Assembly (NCBI GenBank): GCA_003342895.1
Contig: PTFA01000012.1
Location: forward strand, 6,374,937 to 6,438,936
DNA: 64,000 nt
Direction: 5' to 3'
From: Casuarius casuarius
Lineage: Eukaryota; Chordata; Aves; Casuariiformes; Casuariidae
In this document: positions 23,586 through 36,100 of the stretch, in pieces
Layout: each line of letters starts with the position of its first letter
Position numbering within the stretch: position 1 is the stretch's first letter
The notes under the pieces: model-generated
Seen by the model: only the letters and a program-made list of their open reading frames with translations
Databases searched by the model: none
Told to the model about the DNA's origin: nothing
Translations under genes and position numbers: made by a program

Positions 23586-26500
23586 ACCTGGAAGAGCTAC
23601 ATGGCTGGGGAGCAGCCAGGCTTGCCATTGGTGTGACACAGTTACGGTTTCTACAGCTTTGTCTCTTTGGGAGTGAACACGCCTAGGATTGAACTTTTAA
23701 TGAATGGTGCAGTTCTGATTTGAACTAAAATCAATGTCATTTTACTAGTATTTTACTGATTATACCGAAAGGCAAACCTCCAACCTCAGGAAACAGCCTT
23801 GTTCAAGAAAGCCCGATAGAAGAAAAAAAGCCAGAAAAGTTAAGCTGTAAATCCTGTGTTACCTCTGGCTAGCATACGCAGACCAGGCCATTGGAACTAG
23901 TCTCTGTTTCACTGTTGAATTCTCTGGTTTCTAGGAAAAAGCATTAGTCTCCTGTAATATCATAAGGGTCAATAACCAGAGCCAGCTGAGCTTTGCTAGG
24001 AGAGAAGGGAAGCAGATGTGAAGCACAGCTGGTTCTTCTATCATTTTTTCTTGAAGTAGGTGACACTTAAAAATGTGTTTTCCATACATCTAGGCCCTAA
24101 TAGCAGAGAATGTGCTGAATTTCTGTCAAATTCACAAGAGCTGTCATTATGACAAAATGCGCTTACCATGAGGCTTCAAGCTAGTATGCATTACTTCAGT
24201 AAAATTGATTCCTCACCATTGCTTATGGGTGGGTATTCATCTGGCAGTGAAAAAAAAAATCTTTAATTCTGCAAAATTCTTGGAACTGAATGTGTTTATT
24301 GGTATATGGTTATCTAAATAATTTGCTGAGTTGTGGCAGAAGGTCTAATATTTCTTCCTTAGGTGTCTGTAATTGAGTGTAAGGATGACTAATATACTGA
24401 GCTGTGTTCTTTACAGTCTTGGTAGATGCCAACAGCTTCAGATCGGTGTTCTGCCCTTTATCATGCCTAAGATAACAAATATTTTTATCACATATTAACA
24501 AAATTTGGAAATTTTGCAGAGTATGTGATATTAATTCCTGTTAGCACATGATATTTAGAAATTAATTAGTGATGTTCTCATTGACAGTTTAGTATTTGCA
24601 TAATTTAGCTGTGTGATGGTAATTACTGTTCTTTCATGCATAAATGCTAGAAATAAAGCTCTGGACTTTTGTAGCTTGTCTAACTAGTGAACATCAACTT
24701 AAACTAGGAAATAAGTAAAAAAATGTATTTATATTTTCAAGTGTGTAATAGTGGTTAGGAAAAAAAAGCTTCCTTAAGTATCTTTAGAAGTATGTATTTA
24801 TTACAATTATAGTGATGATATAGCTGTGTAAATTGAACTCTGGTTCCAGGCTATCATACTTTAGTTGAGGAAAAGAAAGAAATTATATGCCCTTGCTGGC
24901 TTTCTCCCTCTGGAACATTAAGTGTGAAACATTTAAGAGTGTGAATTTTCTTCTTTTTATGTAATACACGAATTTAAGCAGCTGCCGATGCTACTGAATA
25001 CAGTATTTAGCATTACACTCAGTGGCAGAGTGTAAACAAGAGGTTATGATCAGGCAGCTAATTTGCAGCTGGGTCTCTGAAACTTGGGTATTCAGGAAAA
25101 GAGCTATAAGCAACTGAAGTCTATCAACCAGATTTGAATAGATTCCATGGATCTGATATTTTCCTTTAATGATTTCATCTAGGACATAGACCATAGTGTT
25201 CTTGATACAAAAGCTTTGTGATAAATTAAATCTCTGAAGTTAAACCTAAAGTAAATTCCTAAAGTAAACTCTGTAAATATTGGGGAATCAAATTACTGTT
25301 AGTATATATCAAAATCGCAGCACAGAAGCAATGTACATATCTTATTAAAATCATGAAAGCTTTACTGTGATAAATTTTAATATCAGAAGTATAGAATGAT
25401 AACAGTACACCAGAGACCCAAGTAAAAATTGATATGCTGGCATCTAGAAGCAAAGAAAAAATGGTTAATGTGGCAGGAGAGGCAAAGTCTAGCCTGATGC
25501 TGGAGAGTTCCCAGGGGCTGTCATCCACATGGGGACTGCCAGGCTGGTGGAAGAAGACATCTGCTCTGAATGCTGAGAAGAAAGAAACAGAAGCTGGAAT
25601 TGCTGGAGAAGACCTGCCATGACACTCGGGTGTCAAAAGGGATAAAGACTGGAAGACAGCTGACCTACAGTCAATGGGAGAGGTGCACTAAGCACTGAAG
25701 TGTCCTCATTGCTGCGATGCTCTTCGAGGTGTATTGTCCATAAATCCAATAGGAGGGTAATGTTCTAAACCTGGAGAAATCCAGTCAGTGTGACCATGTG
25801 TGTGAATAGTCTACAAGATTAAGAAACAGCAAGACTGGGCAAAAGCAAAGGGTGACACTGAAGAGAAGCATTCACAGAAGTAGTGAGATGCTACACATCG
25901 TTGGAACAAAATGCAACATGGCAGTTATTCTGTACATGCTCCCAAGCATAAAAATGAAAATTTAGGAAAGCAAACTTTAAAACAGGTTTTGAAGAGATTT
26001 TATCTACTAGTCTTTTCAGTAGTAGTGTGTCCACCCAATGTCTTTGTCCCGTTACTTCCTCACCTGCTCCATCTACTTACCCCTTAGTACCAAAATCCAA
26101 ATGGGTTGTTTTGCAGTTCTTTGGTTCCTGCTGGGAATAGACTGGGATCCAGTGACTGACGTGGCCCAAGTTCTGACCCTTTGAAACCAGATCAGGCATG
26201 TAAGAAATCTAAAGATGAGAAATTATTCACGGTTACAACTTACCCAGCTAAGTACTGCTGTAGTCTTATCAACAAAGTAATTTGTGTGTATTGACAGATG
26301 TATTCTAATACTGCCCATGCAATAGGTCACTTATTTGTGAGCAGAGATGCAATGAAAAAATGTGGTTAATTCATGGTCTGACAAATATTAATCTTTTCAC
26401 ATTTTGAGTTCCCTCTGTCTCACTAGGTCAGACCTATGTTGCATACGAGTGCCCAACTTACAAAGTAGACATCACAGAAAATGATTTATTTTACAAAGGA

Positions 26501-27360
26501 AATGGTTGGCTAACTGAAATAAAAGACACTGACAAAACTCTGCCTATGCAGCTATTTCACAACAATCACATGCTGTATTTTTCTAGATCTTGAATTATGT
26601 GCGCTCATCTGCAATTCAGTCTTTTTAAAAATCCTAAAAAGAGTATGTTGCTTAATTCATATGTCAAAAAAAGACTTAGAGGATCAAATTACCCTCGAAG
26701 CAGAAGATTTCTAATGAAAATTGATGCAATCTGATGTGCAGATGACAGAGCAAGCAGTTCAGCCTTTCAGTAATTCTGGCTGCATAAGCAGATGAGAAGT
26801 TTCTGCACAGATTCCAGAAATAAGTCTGGGCACTAGAGCTTGTCTGTATTAAAAGACCTAGCTGCCTTGATTTTTACTACAATCTCCTATTTGCTTTTTC
26901 TAGGATTATTGCAATGAGTTGTCCTTATTCTGATTATTGTATGATAATGTAATACTTAGCCACTATTGTGGAATTTTCTTTAATATTTATTTGATGGAAA
27001 AATGTACTTCTATCTCTTTTGCAAACATACACACTTCAAAATGGTTCAGTACATCAAGATAAATCCTCTCTAATAAAATGCAAACTACTAATAATTAAAT
27101 TAATAAATCAGACTGGTATTATTAACAGATACTCAGAAGTCCTCATGCTTTTACAAAACTTTATTTTGCTAAAAGTGCAAAAAAAAGTGTAAAAGAGATA
27201 ATGAAAAGGTTGATTTAGTGATTTTGTTGTCTGTAAGTATAGAAGAGGTTCTCCTGTGGCTGCAGTTAAGTATCTTCTTATGAGTGGGATAACAGTGTTA
27301 CCCAAGAAACCAGGCATTTACCACAGCTGAGATTAGGCTAATGAATAATTATTATTTTGA
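23586..27360. other. AT-rich non-coding sequence, no gene seen
   Basis: The longest frame is 125 codons at 25259-25636 (-), overlapped by a 62-codon frame on the other strand, and neither is recognisable. A canonical octamer word ATTTGCAT lies at 24594-24601 next to several TAATTA cores. No N bases occur. Confidence 0.6.
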
Positions 27361-27400
27361 TTTACTATTTACATAAAGTATTTACTTTTTACATAAAGTA
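27361..27400. repeat. 20-bp unit tandemly duplicated
   Basis: TTTACTATTTACATAAAGTA is followed directly by a second copy with one mismatch (position 7 of the unit). It probably arose by local slippage. Confidence 0.85.
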
Positions 27401-30400
27401 TGACCTACTAATTTTAACAGAAGCTTGATCCATCTTATGTTAACTATTGCACACATCCATACTGAGAGACAGCCTCTATATAGTCTAAACAAATAAAAGG
27501 CAGAAGGGATAAAAGGAAGGAAATCATAACTGTTTGCATTTCAAAAAGATGAATAGAAAATACATTTTGGTATAAACTTCATGGTGTGATAGCACTCTGG
27601 ATGTGTTGGCTGTGTTTATCCCACAGTCCTGCCAGTGATGGGCAAGCTGCTGATCAACAATCTGTTCTGCAGGACTGGGCTGAAATTCCTGATTTATCTA
27701 GAGTGATCTATCTTTGCAATGAGTAAAGAAAATTGTCTGCTTTCTCTTCTGCTAGTGAACTTTTGAAACTTTGCAAAGGCTAAAGGTATTATTTCCATTG
27801 TTGCAAAAAAGGCTTTGGTTCCCTTTTCGAGAAAAAGGAAATCAATGTAGCTCTGTCAAAGTAAATGTTATGATATATGAGAACACAGTCCTTTTCCTGC
27901 AGTTGTACAGTTCCCATCTGCTAATTTATTTTATATAGGCAGGAGATATTTCACTGGATTTTTCTCTTATTCCATCTTTTACAGCATCCCAGAAGAGAGG
28001 TAAGTTCGATTAAGTAACTGTGAGAAAGTTAATTTTAATTTTGTTAGCAAAGAAACTAATAGCTTTCTGTAAGTCTCTGAGTTGCAACACAAGCCAGAAA
28101 GAATTGATTTACCTTTTTAATGACTTGACCATCTTTGGATGCCTTTTTTATTTCACATTGCTGAATGTTCTGCCCTTTGAAATTTGCCTGTGCTGATATA
28201 GCCCAAAAGCACCTTAAAAAATCCGTGTTTGTAAGTATTCACCTCCAAACACCCTCCATAAGCGCTCTAAAAGGTAGGGGAGCAGGAGCTCTGTTGACCT
28301 CTCCTGAAGAGGAGACACACGGGAAAAAAAACAGCTGTCATGGCTAAAATATGTTTGCTTTTCATGTGTTAGTGTGTTTGAGATTCATTTCTGTTAAAAG
28401 TGAAGCTATATCAAAAAGTTAAGAGTTCTGATAGTGTAGAGAAGTCCAGACCGACTAACTCGGTGTGAAAATACCTGGGGTAAAAGGTCACCTTAATTTA
28501 AGGCAATAGCTTCCAGGTTGGAACCCAAAGGAAGAAGAAAGTGACTTTTTTGTGAGCTATGTAAGAGAGGAAAAGCTTAAAAGCCTTTCCGTGAGCTGAG
28601 GGACATGTTCTCAGCCTGACCTGTACTTTGCCGAGAAGTAAAATATGGAAAAATCTGCTAGCAGAGCTGAGCGCGTTGGCTAGAGGGACCAGTGGAGCGA
28701 CACACAGTCAAGAGAGCAGCTAACGACAGCGGGTCACTCCACGAGGTCCCTCAGCCTGAATGAGATGTGCTGCCAGCGAGACTCAAAGTCATTGACTGCG
28801 CGGGGAAGCAGTCTGCTGGCATCCCAGTTGCCTGCTCGAGTGAAAAGACTTTAGGTTGCATAGCTACACATCAGGAAAGAGTGATTGTAGCCCTGTTTAT
28901 CTACCTTGTTAGAGTTTTCTCACTCAGATACAAATATTATTTATTGGTTGTTTTGTTCTTGTTATTAGGTAGGGAAAATTAGCTTTTTGAGCATGAGAAA
29001 ATTAAATTTCTCAGAGGGGAAAGTTAACTCCACTTGGGGTAAGTGAGCCGGAGGCTTTGACCTGGTACTTTTTGCAGAGAGTCCCTTAAATGTGAACATG
29101 GCCTTTGTTGATACCAGTCAACTCCTGGCAGAGAAGTTACAGAAATTTCAAAACTAATGAAAAATAAACAGTTTGGCACCAATCAGATGAAGGAGGAACA
29201 ATATTATGTGATATTTGAACAGAACACAAACTTGTCATTTTTATAACGTGAAGAGTTGTGCTAACTCTTGATGAATGTAATGGAAAATAGCAATCTGGTT
29301 GCAACTTTACAGTGGCAAAAAATAAATGATATGTTTAACATTTGATTTGATNGTTATGAATCATTTGTTCTGCTTTGGCCACAAGATATTAGGAACTCAG
29401 ATTTATTTTTAATCATCTGTAAAGCAATTTCCAATGACATCAAACAAGTGATAATGCTTGTTATTATTTACGTTGCGTTAGTGCCAGTGAAGGTCTTACC
29501 ACCAGCTTGATAGGCATTATATATGGAAACATATCTGCCTGATGAACCCAGAATCCAATTAGAACTACTAATGGAAGTCAGCTGGCATTTCCTTTTCAAA
29601 GGACTCATTCTGATAACATAAAGCAGTCAAAAATATCACAGTACTCTAATTTGTATGGTAGATTTCATTAATGGTTAAGAAGCATGTGCTTATGCCTGGG
29701 TAGGTACAGTGGGCACTGGTGATGCCCTATTGGAGATGCTGCACACAGTGAATAGAAAATCTAGACAAATATAGAAAATTCTCCTACAGAGAAGTAATTT
29801 ACAGGCAGAGAAAGACGTGTCCGGAGAAACTCTGACGTGTGATATACTTTGTCTCTGACTCCTAAACAGTGTATTTCACCTTTCTTATTCTGAATGTAGC
29901 ATAGTATACAGGATTGTTATATGAATTCCAAATAATTATTTGTTAAATTCAATGTGATATATCTGCCATGTACCAAAAGTCTTAAGGTCTTTTGTAGCTA
30001 GCTGTTTTGTTATAGCTGTTTTCACCACTAGGGATGTAGTCTAGTCAGTATGTAGAAAATTTATGTTAAAAAAAAATCTTTTATGGGACAGATGAATTAA
30101 CGTTAGTTTTTATCTGCTATGAGAAAGTCTTTTGATTCATTCTTATGGTATAAATGCTTATCCTTAGATGAAAGAAATGCTTTCTTCAGAATGATAAGGG
30201 TTCTACTCAAAGAACTGGCAAAATACATTTCTAATATTAAATTTTAATAATAATAAAAAATCTTACTTCCAAAACTCAGCTGAGACTTTTTAACAGTTTT
30301 GACATGTTCTGAAAATTTGCTAATAAAGAGTAAATAATTGAGTATAAAGGAAAAGTGACAGTTTCTCTGCTGTTACCCATACTAAGAAACCCTATTATAC

Positions 30401-30847
30401 TGCCACTTGTATACTAACTGAATAGAAAGATAAATATTACATTCTGCGGAGAATATTTTTTATGGGAAAAACATTTTTAAAGTGTTTGCTAATTACCGTT
30501 CATTTATGTTCCTGCATTCTTAACAACCAGGGACTGATTTCCCATATTTTGCACATTGCAGTGCCTTTGTGCCTGGATAAAGAAAGTACAAGGACTGCCA
30601 GATTAGATAATAATGTTTTGCAGCCATTTCAAAAAAAGTAGCCATAACACATGCAAGACAGTAGATCAAGTCCTAGTTTGCAGATATCCTTAACAGCACT
30701 TGCCTATTACAGTTATATGGGAAAATTGTTACTATAAGTAAAGTGAATGGCTATTTCAGAAAAGCAGTTTTCATGTGTGAAAAAACCACATGGGAATTAA
30801 AGCTGAAGTATCAAAAAAGAAAATTCATTTGCTCTGCTTAGGAATAT
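27401..30847. other. AT-rich non-coding sequence with two candidate splice-site pairs
   Basis: No frame longer than 71 codons. Acceptor/donor-like pairs enclose 15 nt at 27985-27999 and 70 nt at 28969-29038, both on the plus strand, and are discussed as findings. A moderately GC-rich stretch lies around 28650-28830. No known repeat is recognised. Confidence 0.55.
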
Positions 30848-30895
30848 ACACATACACACACACACACAAACACAGTATATATACATGTATATATT
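30848..30895. repeat. (CA)n followed by TA-rich microsatellite
   Basis: An imperfect (AC)n run with single interruptions passes directly into TATATATACATGTATATAT. The TA part can form a perfect dyad. Confidence 0.85.
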
Positions 30896-31013
30896 CTCTA
30901 ATAATATGGTTAAACATTTGTGTAATCAGTTTACGCCTCTTGAAAGCAGTATAATGTGCATAGATTATATCGTGTAGCATGATATCTTGAAATACGGTAC
31001 TTTCAAGTTATGC

Positions 31014-31033
31014 CTTGACAACTTCTTGTCAAG
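31014..31033. repeat. short hairpin, 8-bp arms
   Basis: CTTGACAA and TTGTCAAG pair perfectly around a CTTC tetraloop. It is short and its function is unknown. Confidence 0.55.
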
Positions 31034-31159
31034 ACTGTATTCTCTGAAGTATGTTTCAGAATGCCAGTCCAGTATACAAGTACATTTNTAGTGTAAGCAG
31101 GTACCGTTCAGAATTGAGTCTTCAAATTCCCTCGAGGGTCTTATGGTTTGCAGAATGGT

Positions 31160-31181
31160 ATATTTAGGTAAGCCTAAATAT
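31160..31181. repeat. short hairpin, 9-bp arms
   Basis: ATATTTAGG and CCTAAATAT pair perfectly around TAAG. It lies about 130 bp after the preceding hairpin. Function unknown. Confidence 0.55.
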
Positions 31182-33101
31182 GGCAGACCTTGGTGTTGAT
31201 ACTGGCTTGTTAGGGATTACAGTGAAGAGACACTAATGCCTAAAGCTTGATACCTAAAGAAGATAGGAAGATAATCAGAGGAGGNGTGTTCTATGAAAAG
31301 AGATGAACATTCATTTTCTGCTTTCAAGAGATTGCGTCTAGGGGAAGGAGCAACTGCTCCTAACACTCCGATACCAAGTTTGAATGGCCGTATGAAATCC
31401 AGTGAACTATTATCCTGAAAATAGAAATCAGTCAAAAAAGTCAGCGCACTCTGAAGTCTGGAATATTTTTTGGAGAACATTTTAATTTCAGCCAATTTTC
31501 TTACCCTTTAAAAAAAAAATAAATGAAAAAAATGTGTGGTTTGGAATTTCCCCTTCCTCCTTTTCTCTTGCCAGCCCCCTCTCCTCCCCAGCAATATGAC
31601 TGGTAATTGGAAGAGGAGAACAAACTAAGTGAGAAGGAAAACAGAAGAGATGTGAAGAGGGACAATTTTCATGTTGTTGCAACATTTAGGTTTCAGGGTA
31701 GACAGAGAGAAGCCTCATACAATGAGAACCTGAAGCAGCTACCATACATCCTCCACAAAAGCTTCCAGTGTGCTCAAGTGTCTACATATGATATTTTTAT
31801 TTTCATAAGATTTCATCCTAATCATAACATTGAGATCGTAACTGGAAATGAATACACATGTATGTCTTGATAGAAATAACAAGCAGCTTACTGGCCAACT
31901 CTGAAAGTTAGCTAGAATCATTTTGATGGGAATGAGCCAGCAGATGGGAGCAATCTGCTCACTGGCCCTGTAAGGGAAACAGTGATGAGCAGCTGCAGGC
32001 AGTAACCATCTCCACCAGCTCAGTTGCAGCTGGAAAAGGTGGGAATGCGGAAGTAATAAGAAGATCCCAACAGTAAGTAGGGATTTTTTTTTAAAGTAGT
32101 AGCATCTGGTGAGGTTTTCTTCTGAGTATTTCTCTTCCTGTGGTGTTATATGGAGTTCTTATATGATCAGGAATAATAATCTGTGATCGCTGTTTGATAT
32201 GTTTGGTAAGTAATACTTGAGTTACTTTTGGGAAATATGGAATAAGAAATCAAAATGGTTAATACCAAATTTACTCCAAAATAGGAGTTCTGTTTTAATT
32301 AGGGCTGTTAGAAATTATAGAGCAAAGAGTAAGGGTAGTGAAAGTCTTGGNTGGAGGTTGTCCATAGTGTATTAAAGGAACATATGAATAAATACNGAAT
32401 TTGGATTAAAATTGTCTTAAGTGTTCAACATGGAGTATAGGTATTTTTATTTGTTTGTTTTAATAAGAGTATAAAAACTTCTAGTGAAAGTTTGGGCTGA
32501 TTGAAGAAGTGACCTGTTTCACTAGCTTTGGTCTATACCTGTCTGTGTAATGGATGAAACTGCAAAGGAGTTTTCAAAGCATTTGCTGTAAGATGGTGAA
32601 TTCTTGAAGCTTTCTGCCAGTCAAATGGGAGCAGCAGTTCCTCTTCTTAGGAAATGTTCCTAGAACCTGTGTGTGCCTTTTTCCTCTGTGCTCNGGCATA
32701 GAGCAAGTATTTGGGCAATGAAAAACTGAAAATTCATTGTACATGTGTAGTGTTTTTTAGAAATACTCTAAGTAACTTACAATTTTGAGATGTCACGGTT
32801 CCTGTTGGGAATTATATAACACTTGNAATAGGTGTCAGACAATCTATGTTTAAAATGCCTGTGAGTGTATTTTCCAATCTGAGAGACCAGGTCATTATGT
32901 CTGCAATCCTGGCAGCTGCCATGTGGCCAAAACTAGTCAGACATGAGCCTGAGCCTTTACATGCTCAAGTATTTAGCAAATACAAGTTATTTACTGACCA
33001 TCAGCTTTTAGCTGTTAATGAGGCAACAGATTTTGCAATCCCTGCAGAACAGGCTAGCAAAAATCAGTTTTATCTCCAGGCCTGGCTGACACAGGCAGTA
33101 C

Positions 33102-33131
33102 GAGCCCCAGGGATGTAAGCACCTGGGGCTC
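33102..33131. repeat. GC-rich hairpin, 10-bp arms
   Basis: GAGCCCCAGG (33102-33111) pairs perfectly with CCTGGGGCTC (33122-33131) around a 10-base loop. The arms are GC-rich in AT-rich surroundings, so this is one of the most stable short stems noticed. There is no U-tract or flanking gene, so a terminator or known RNA is not supported. The stem is too short for a usual microRNA precursor. Confidence 0.6.
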
Positions 33132-36100
33132 ACTTGACTTAAGGTAGCACATGTTGGAGGGAAAAGGAAAGGGGGTGGACAGACTATATGATGATGTGAC
33201 GGGTGTTTCTTTTGCACAGCATATCAGAGAACTGCTGCTAAGTGATTTGTATNAAGATTTGGATCAGATGTCTTGGGAGCATTTATATTTTTCAATTGAG
33301 AAAGAATTCTTCCACAGTTTGAATGGGGCAAACATGCATTTGTAGAGTACTTTATCTGGGCATCAGCAATATTTCTGTAATTGATTCTTNGTAAGTTATT
33401 CCAGCCTTCTGTGAAGTGTTCATTTGGGTGTTTGTCTGTTCCTTCTTACTAACAAGTACAGAGTTGTCTGTATCGGGAAATCCTATTGCTATATCTTTAG
33501 CCCTCATACATTGTGCCTCTGCTAAGAGCAGAGAAACCTAAGTGTGAACTGGCCCTGGAGGTTCCGATAGTAGGGAAAAAACACCAGCGTCTGGATACCT
33601 GTGTTAATAAGTAATATAAACAACATAAGTATTAATGTGCATAGACAATCCCTAAATGTCTGCTATTTAATGGCTTATGTTGAGGGGCTGAGATAGTGAA
33701 AGACTGAAGGAATCAATTTAAATGGGAACTGAAGATTTGAAAACAAAGGAACAAAGCTTATCCCTAGTAGCCCTTCGTTGATGGAAAGGATTTGTTTTAT
33801 CTAGTCTCAGCTACATTTCTTTCTGTTAAGACTATTGTTTTGGTGCCATATTGGATGGGTCCTGTTCAGTTCTTCTTGTAGCGTTATTCTCTGAGCTGNG
33901 GACTGCTAGTAAGCCAAAAAGAAGGTAATAATATAAGAATTTAGGGAAAGGTGATTATGTTGATTTCAGACTGCACACATGGAATAAAAGCAGCCTGAGG
34001 GTCTAAAATTCTCTGGATGTTGCTCTGCTATGAAAACTTGGTATGTAGTAGTGACACAGATGCCACGCTAGTGCAGGTGCAAAGGGAACTCATAAACAAA
34101 TTTCACATCTTTACTCTTCATTTCAGAAGGAAACATGGAGAAGAGGGGCGGAAAAGGGGGGGAGCAATGATGTCATTCACTCCTCTTAGGAAGAATTAGG
34201 CTCTGTTTGCTTTGTCCTTCAAAATTCAGTTTCCTAGAAAAGTGAAAAATGAAAGGGAAGACCAGCTCTGTTCATCTTAATGGTCAAGAACTGGCTGGTG
34301 TTTGGAGAAACATTTGCATCTTAGTATTCATATAATAATTATTAACATTTTATTCGTACTAGTCTTTCTCTTAATGCTTCCTTCATTTGCATTTTAAAAT
34401 ATACTCAGAGGTGCTGCAGTGTTTACTGGAAGATGACGCTCACTTTTGTCAGAAGCGTATCAGCCATTACAGGTAGCCTAGCAATACATGTTATTGCTTT
34501 GCAGCTCTGAGGCCAATAATGTAATTCTACTGGAATCCACAAACTCTCTCTCCTTCCCCTCACCCCTGGCTTGTATAGAAAAGCAGGTAACTAATTTGTA
34601 GCAACGCGATAGGATAAAGATGGGAAAGAAGCAAAGAATAGTGCTTTGGGTTTTTTGTTTTGGAAAGGAGCTTCTTGAGACTGAAAGGGGAATCCAGTCA
34701 AACAGGAAGAAATGAGAAGAGAATCTCTAATAATTAAGGTAGAATTCTTGGAAATTTTGCTGCTAGAATGCTGCTACAAAGTCATCTGCTTCAAGTAAGG
34801 GATTTTATTTATTAACAATCCAGCTTTAATAAATGCATTGTAAGTGTATGGCTCCTTGCATAGGATAAGTCTGAAGCATATTAAAATATTTTATTTCTGT
34901 GGTTTAAAACACTTACAAACTAGAAATCAAATATATTTTATCTAGCTTTTAACATAGAAGTTACTACAGCATTGTATATAAATTAGAAATAGGCGTGGGA
35001 AAATAAGTAGCATTTATGCAATTTACTCACTAAGCTTGGAAATGTGCCAAGCAGGTCCCTGAAGTATTCTTTAGTACAAGGTGCAAAATTTTAACAGGCA
35101 CATTAATAGCATGAATTCTAATAGTGTTTTAGCTTACATAATGAAACGGAGTGTGTGGATTATGCGTGAGGAGCAGACACCACCGTTTACCAGTTTTAGC
35201 GCATAATGGATCTTACTTTGTTTGTCACAAATGTATTGCTGTGAGAGGCCTTACTTTCACAAAAATGCTGGCTTGGGAAGGAAAGACATCTTAAGGAGCA
35301 TCCATTCCCGCTTTGTGCTAAAGCGTGCCGTTGAAAGTTTGCATTTGAATGCTGAGGTGATAACCTTGGAGGGACCACGATTTGCGGCTGTCAAAAAGAA
35401 AATGAAGAGGTTTCCAAACCAGTCAAGTGGTCGGCAGCCCAACAAGTCTGTGACATCAGTGTTAAAAAGTGGCACTTTCACGGCAGAAATTCTGATGAAG
35501 TATTGCTGAGTGTTAACTGATTGTAAGGGAATAAGAATCCTGCTCAAGAAAATTGAAACAGCGTAATGTCTAAGTGAATGGGGTAGTAAATTTTTTCTGA
35601 GTAGCTTGACAGTGTGGACTNGACTCAAAAGTGAACTTAAATAGAACTAGGGAAGCAAGGATTTCTGTAAACCTATGCTTTTCTCCAGCTTTTTCAGGTT
35701 ACAGTTTACATTGATCTTGTCCCTTTATTAAATTCATCTACCTCTACACATGTCGTCTGCTAATTTAAGGCAGTTCTTGACCAGTGTCACTTATATGCTA
35801 GCGGAAAGGAAAAGAATGAAGAAAAAGTGTTATAGAGAAAATACCCTCTGTAAAATTATCCTTGTAAATTCATTAGTTGCTTATTCTGTGGCTTCCTGGT
35901 GTTCTGCTTTAATCTACAATCTCCTTCTAGCTATGTCTCCTATTGCACCTCCTCTCTACTTTGTGCCGCTGCTGGGGGATAAAAGCTGCTTCCTCGCCTG
36001 CCATTAAGCACTTGAGCTGCACCAGTCTAAGCCAATTATTGTTTTAAAAGCTACGCCAAGATCAGGGGAATGCTTTTAAGTATCTGCTTTAAATAACTGA

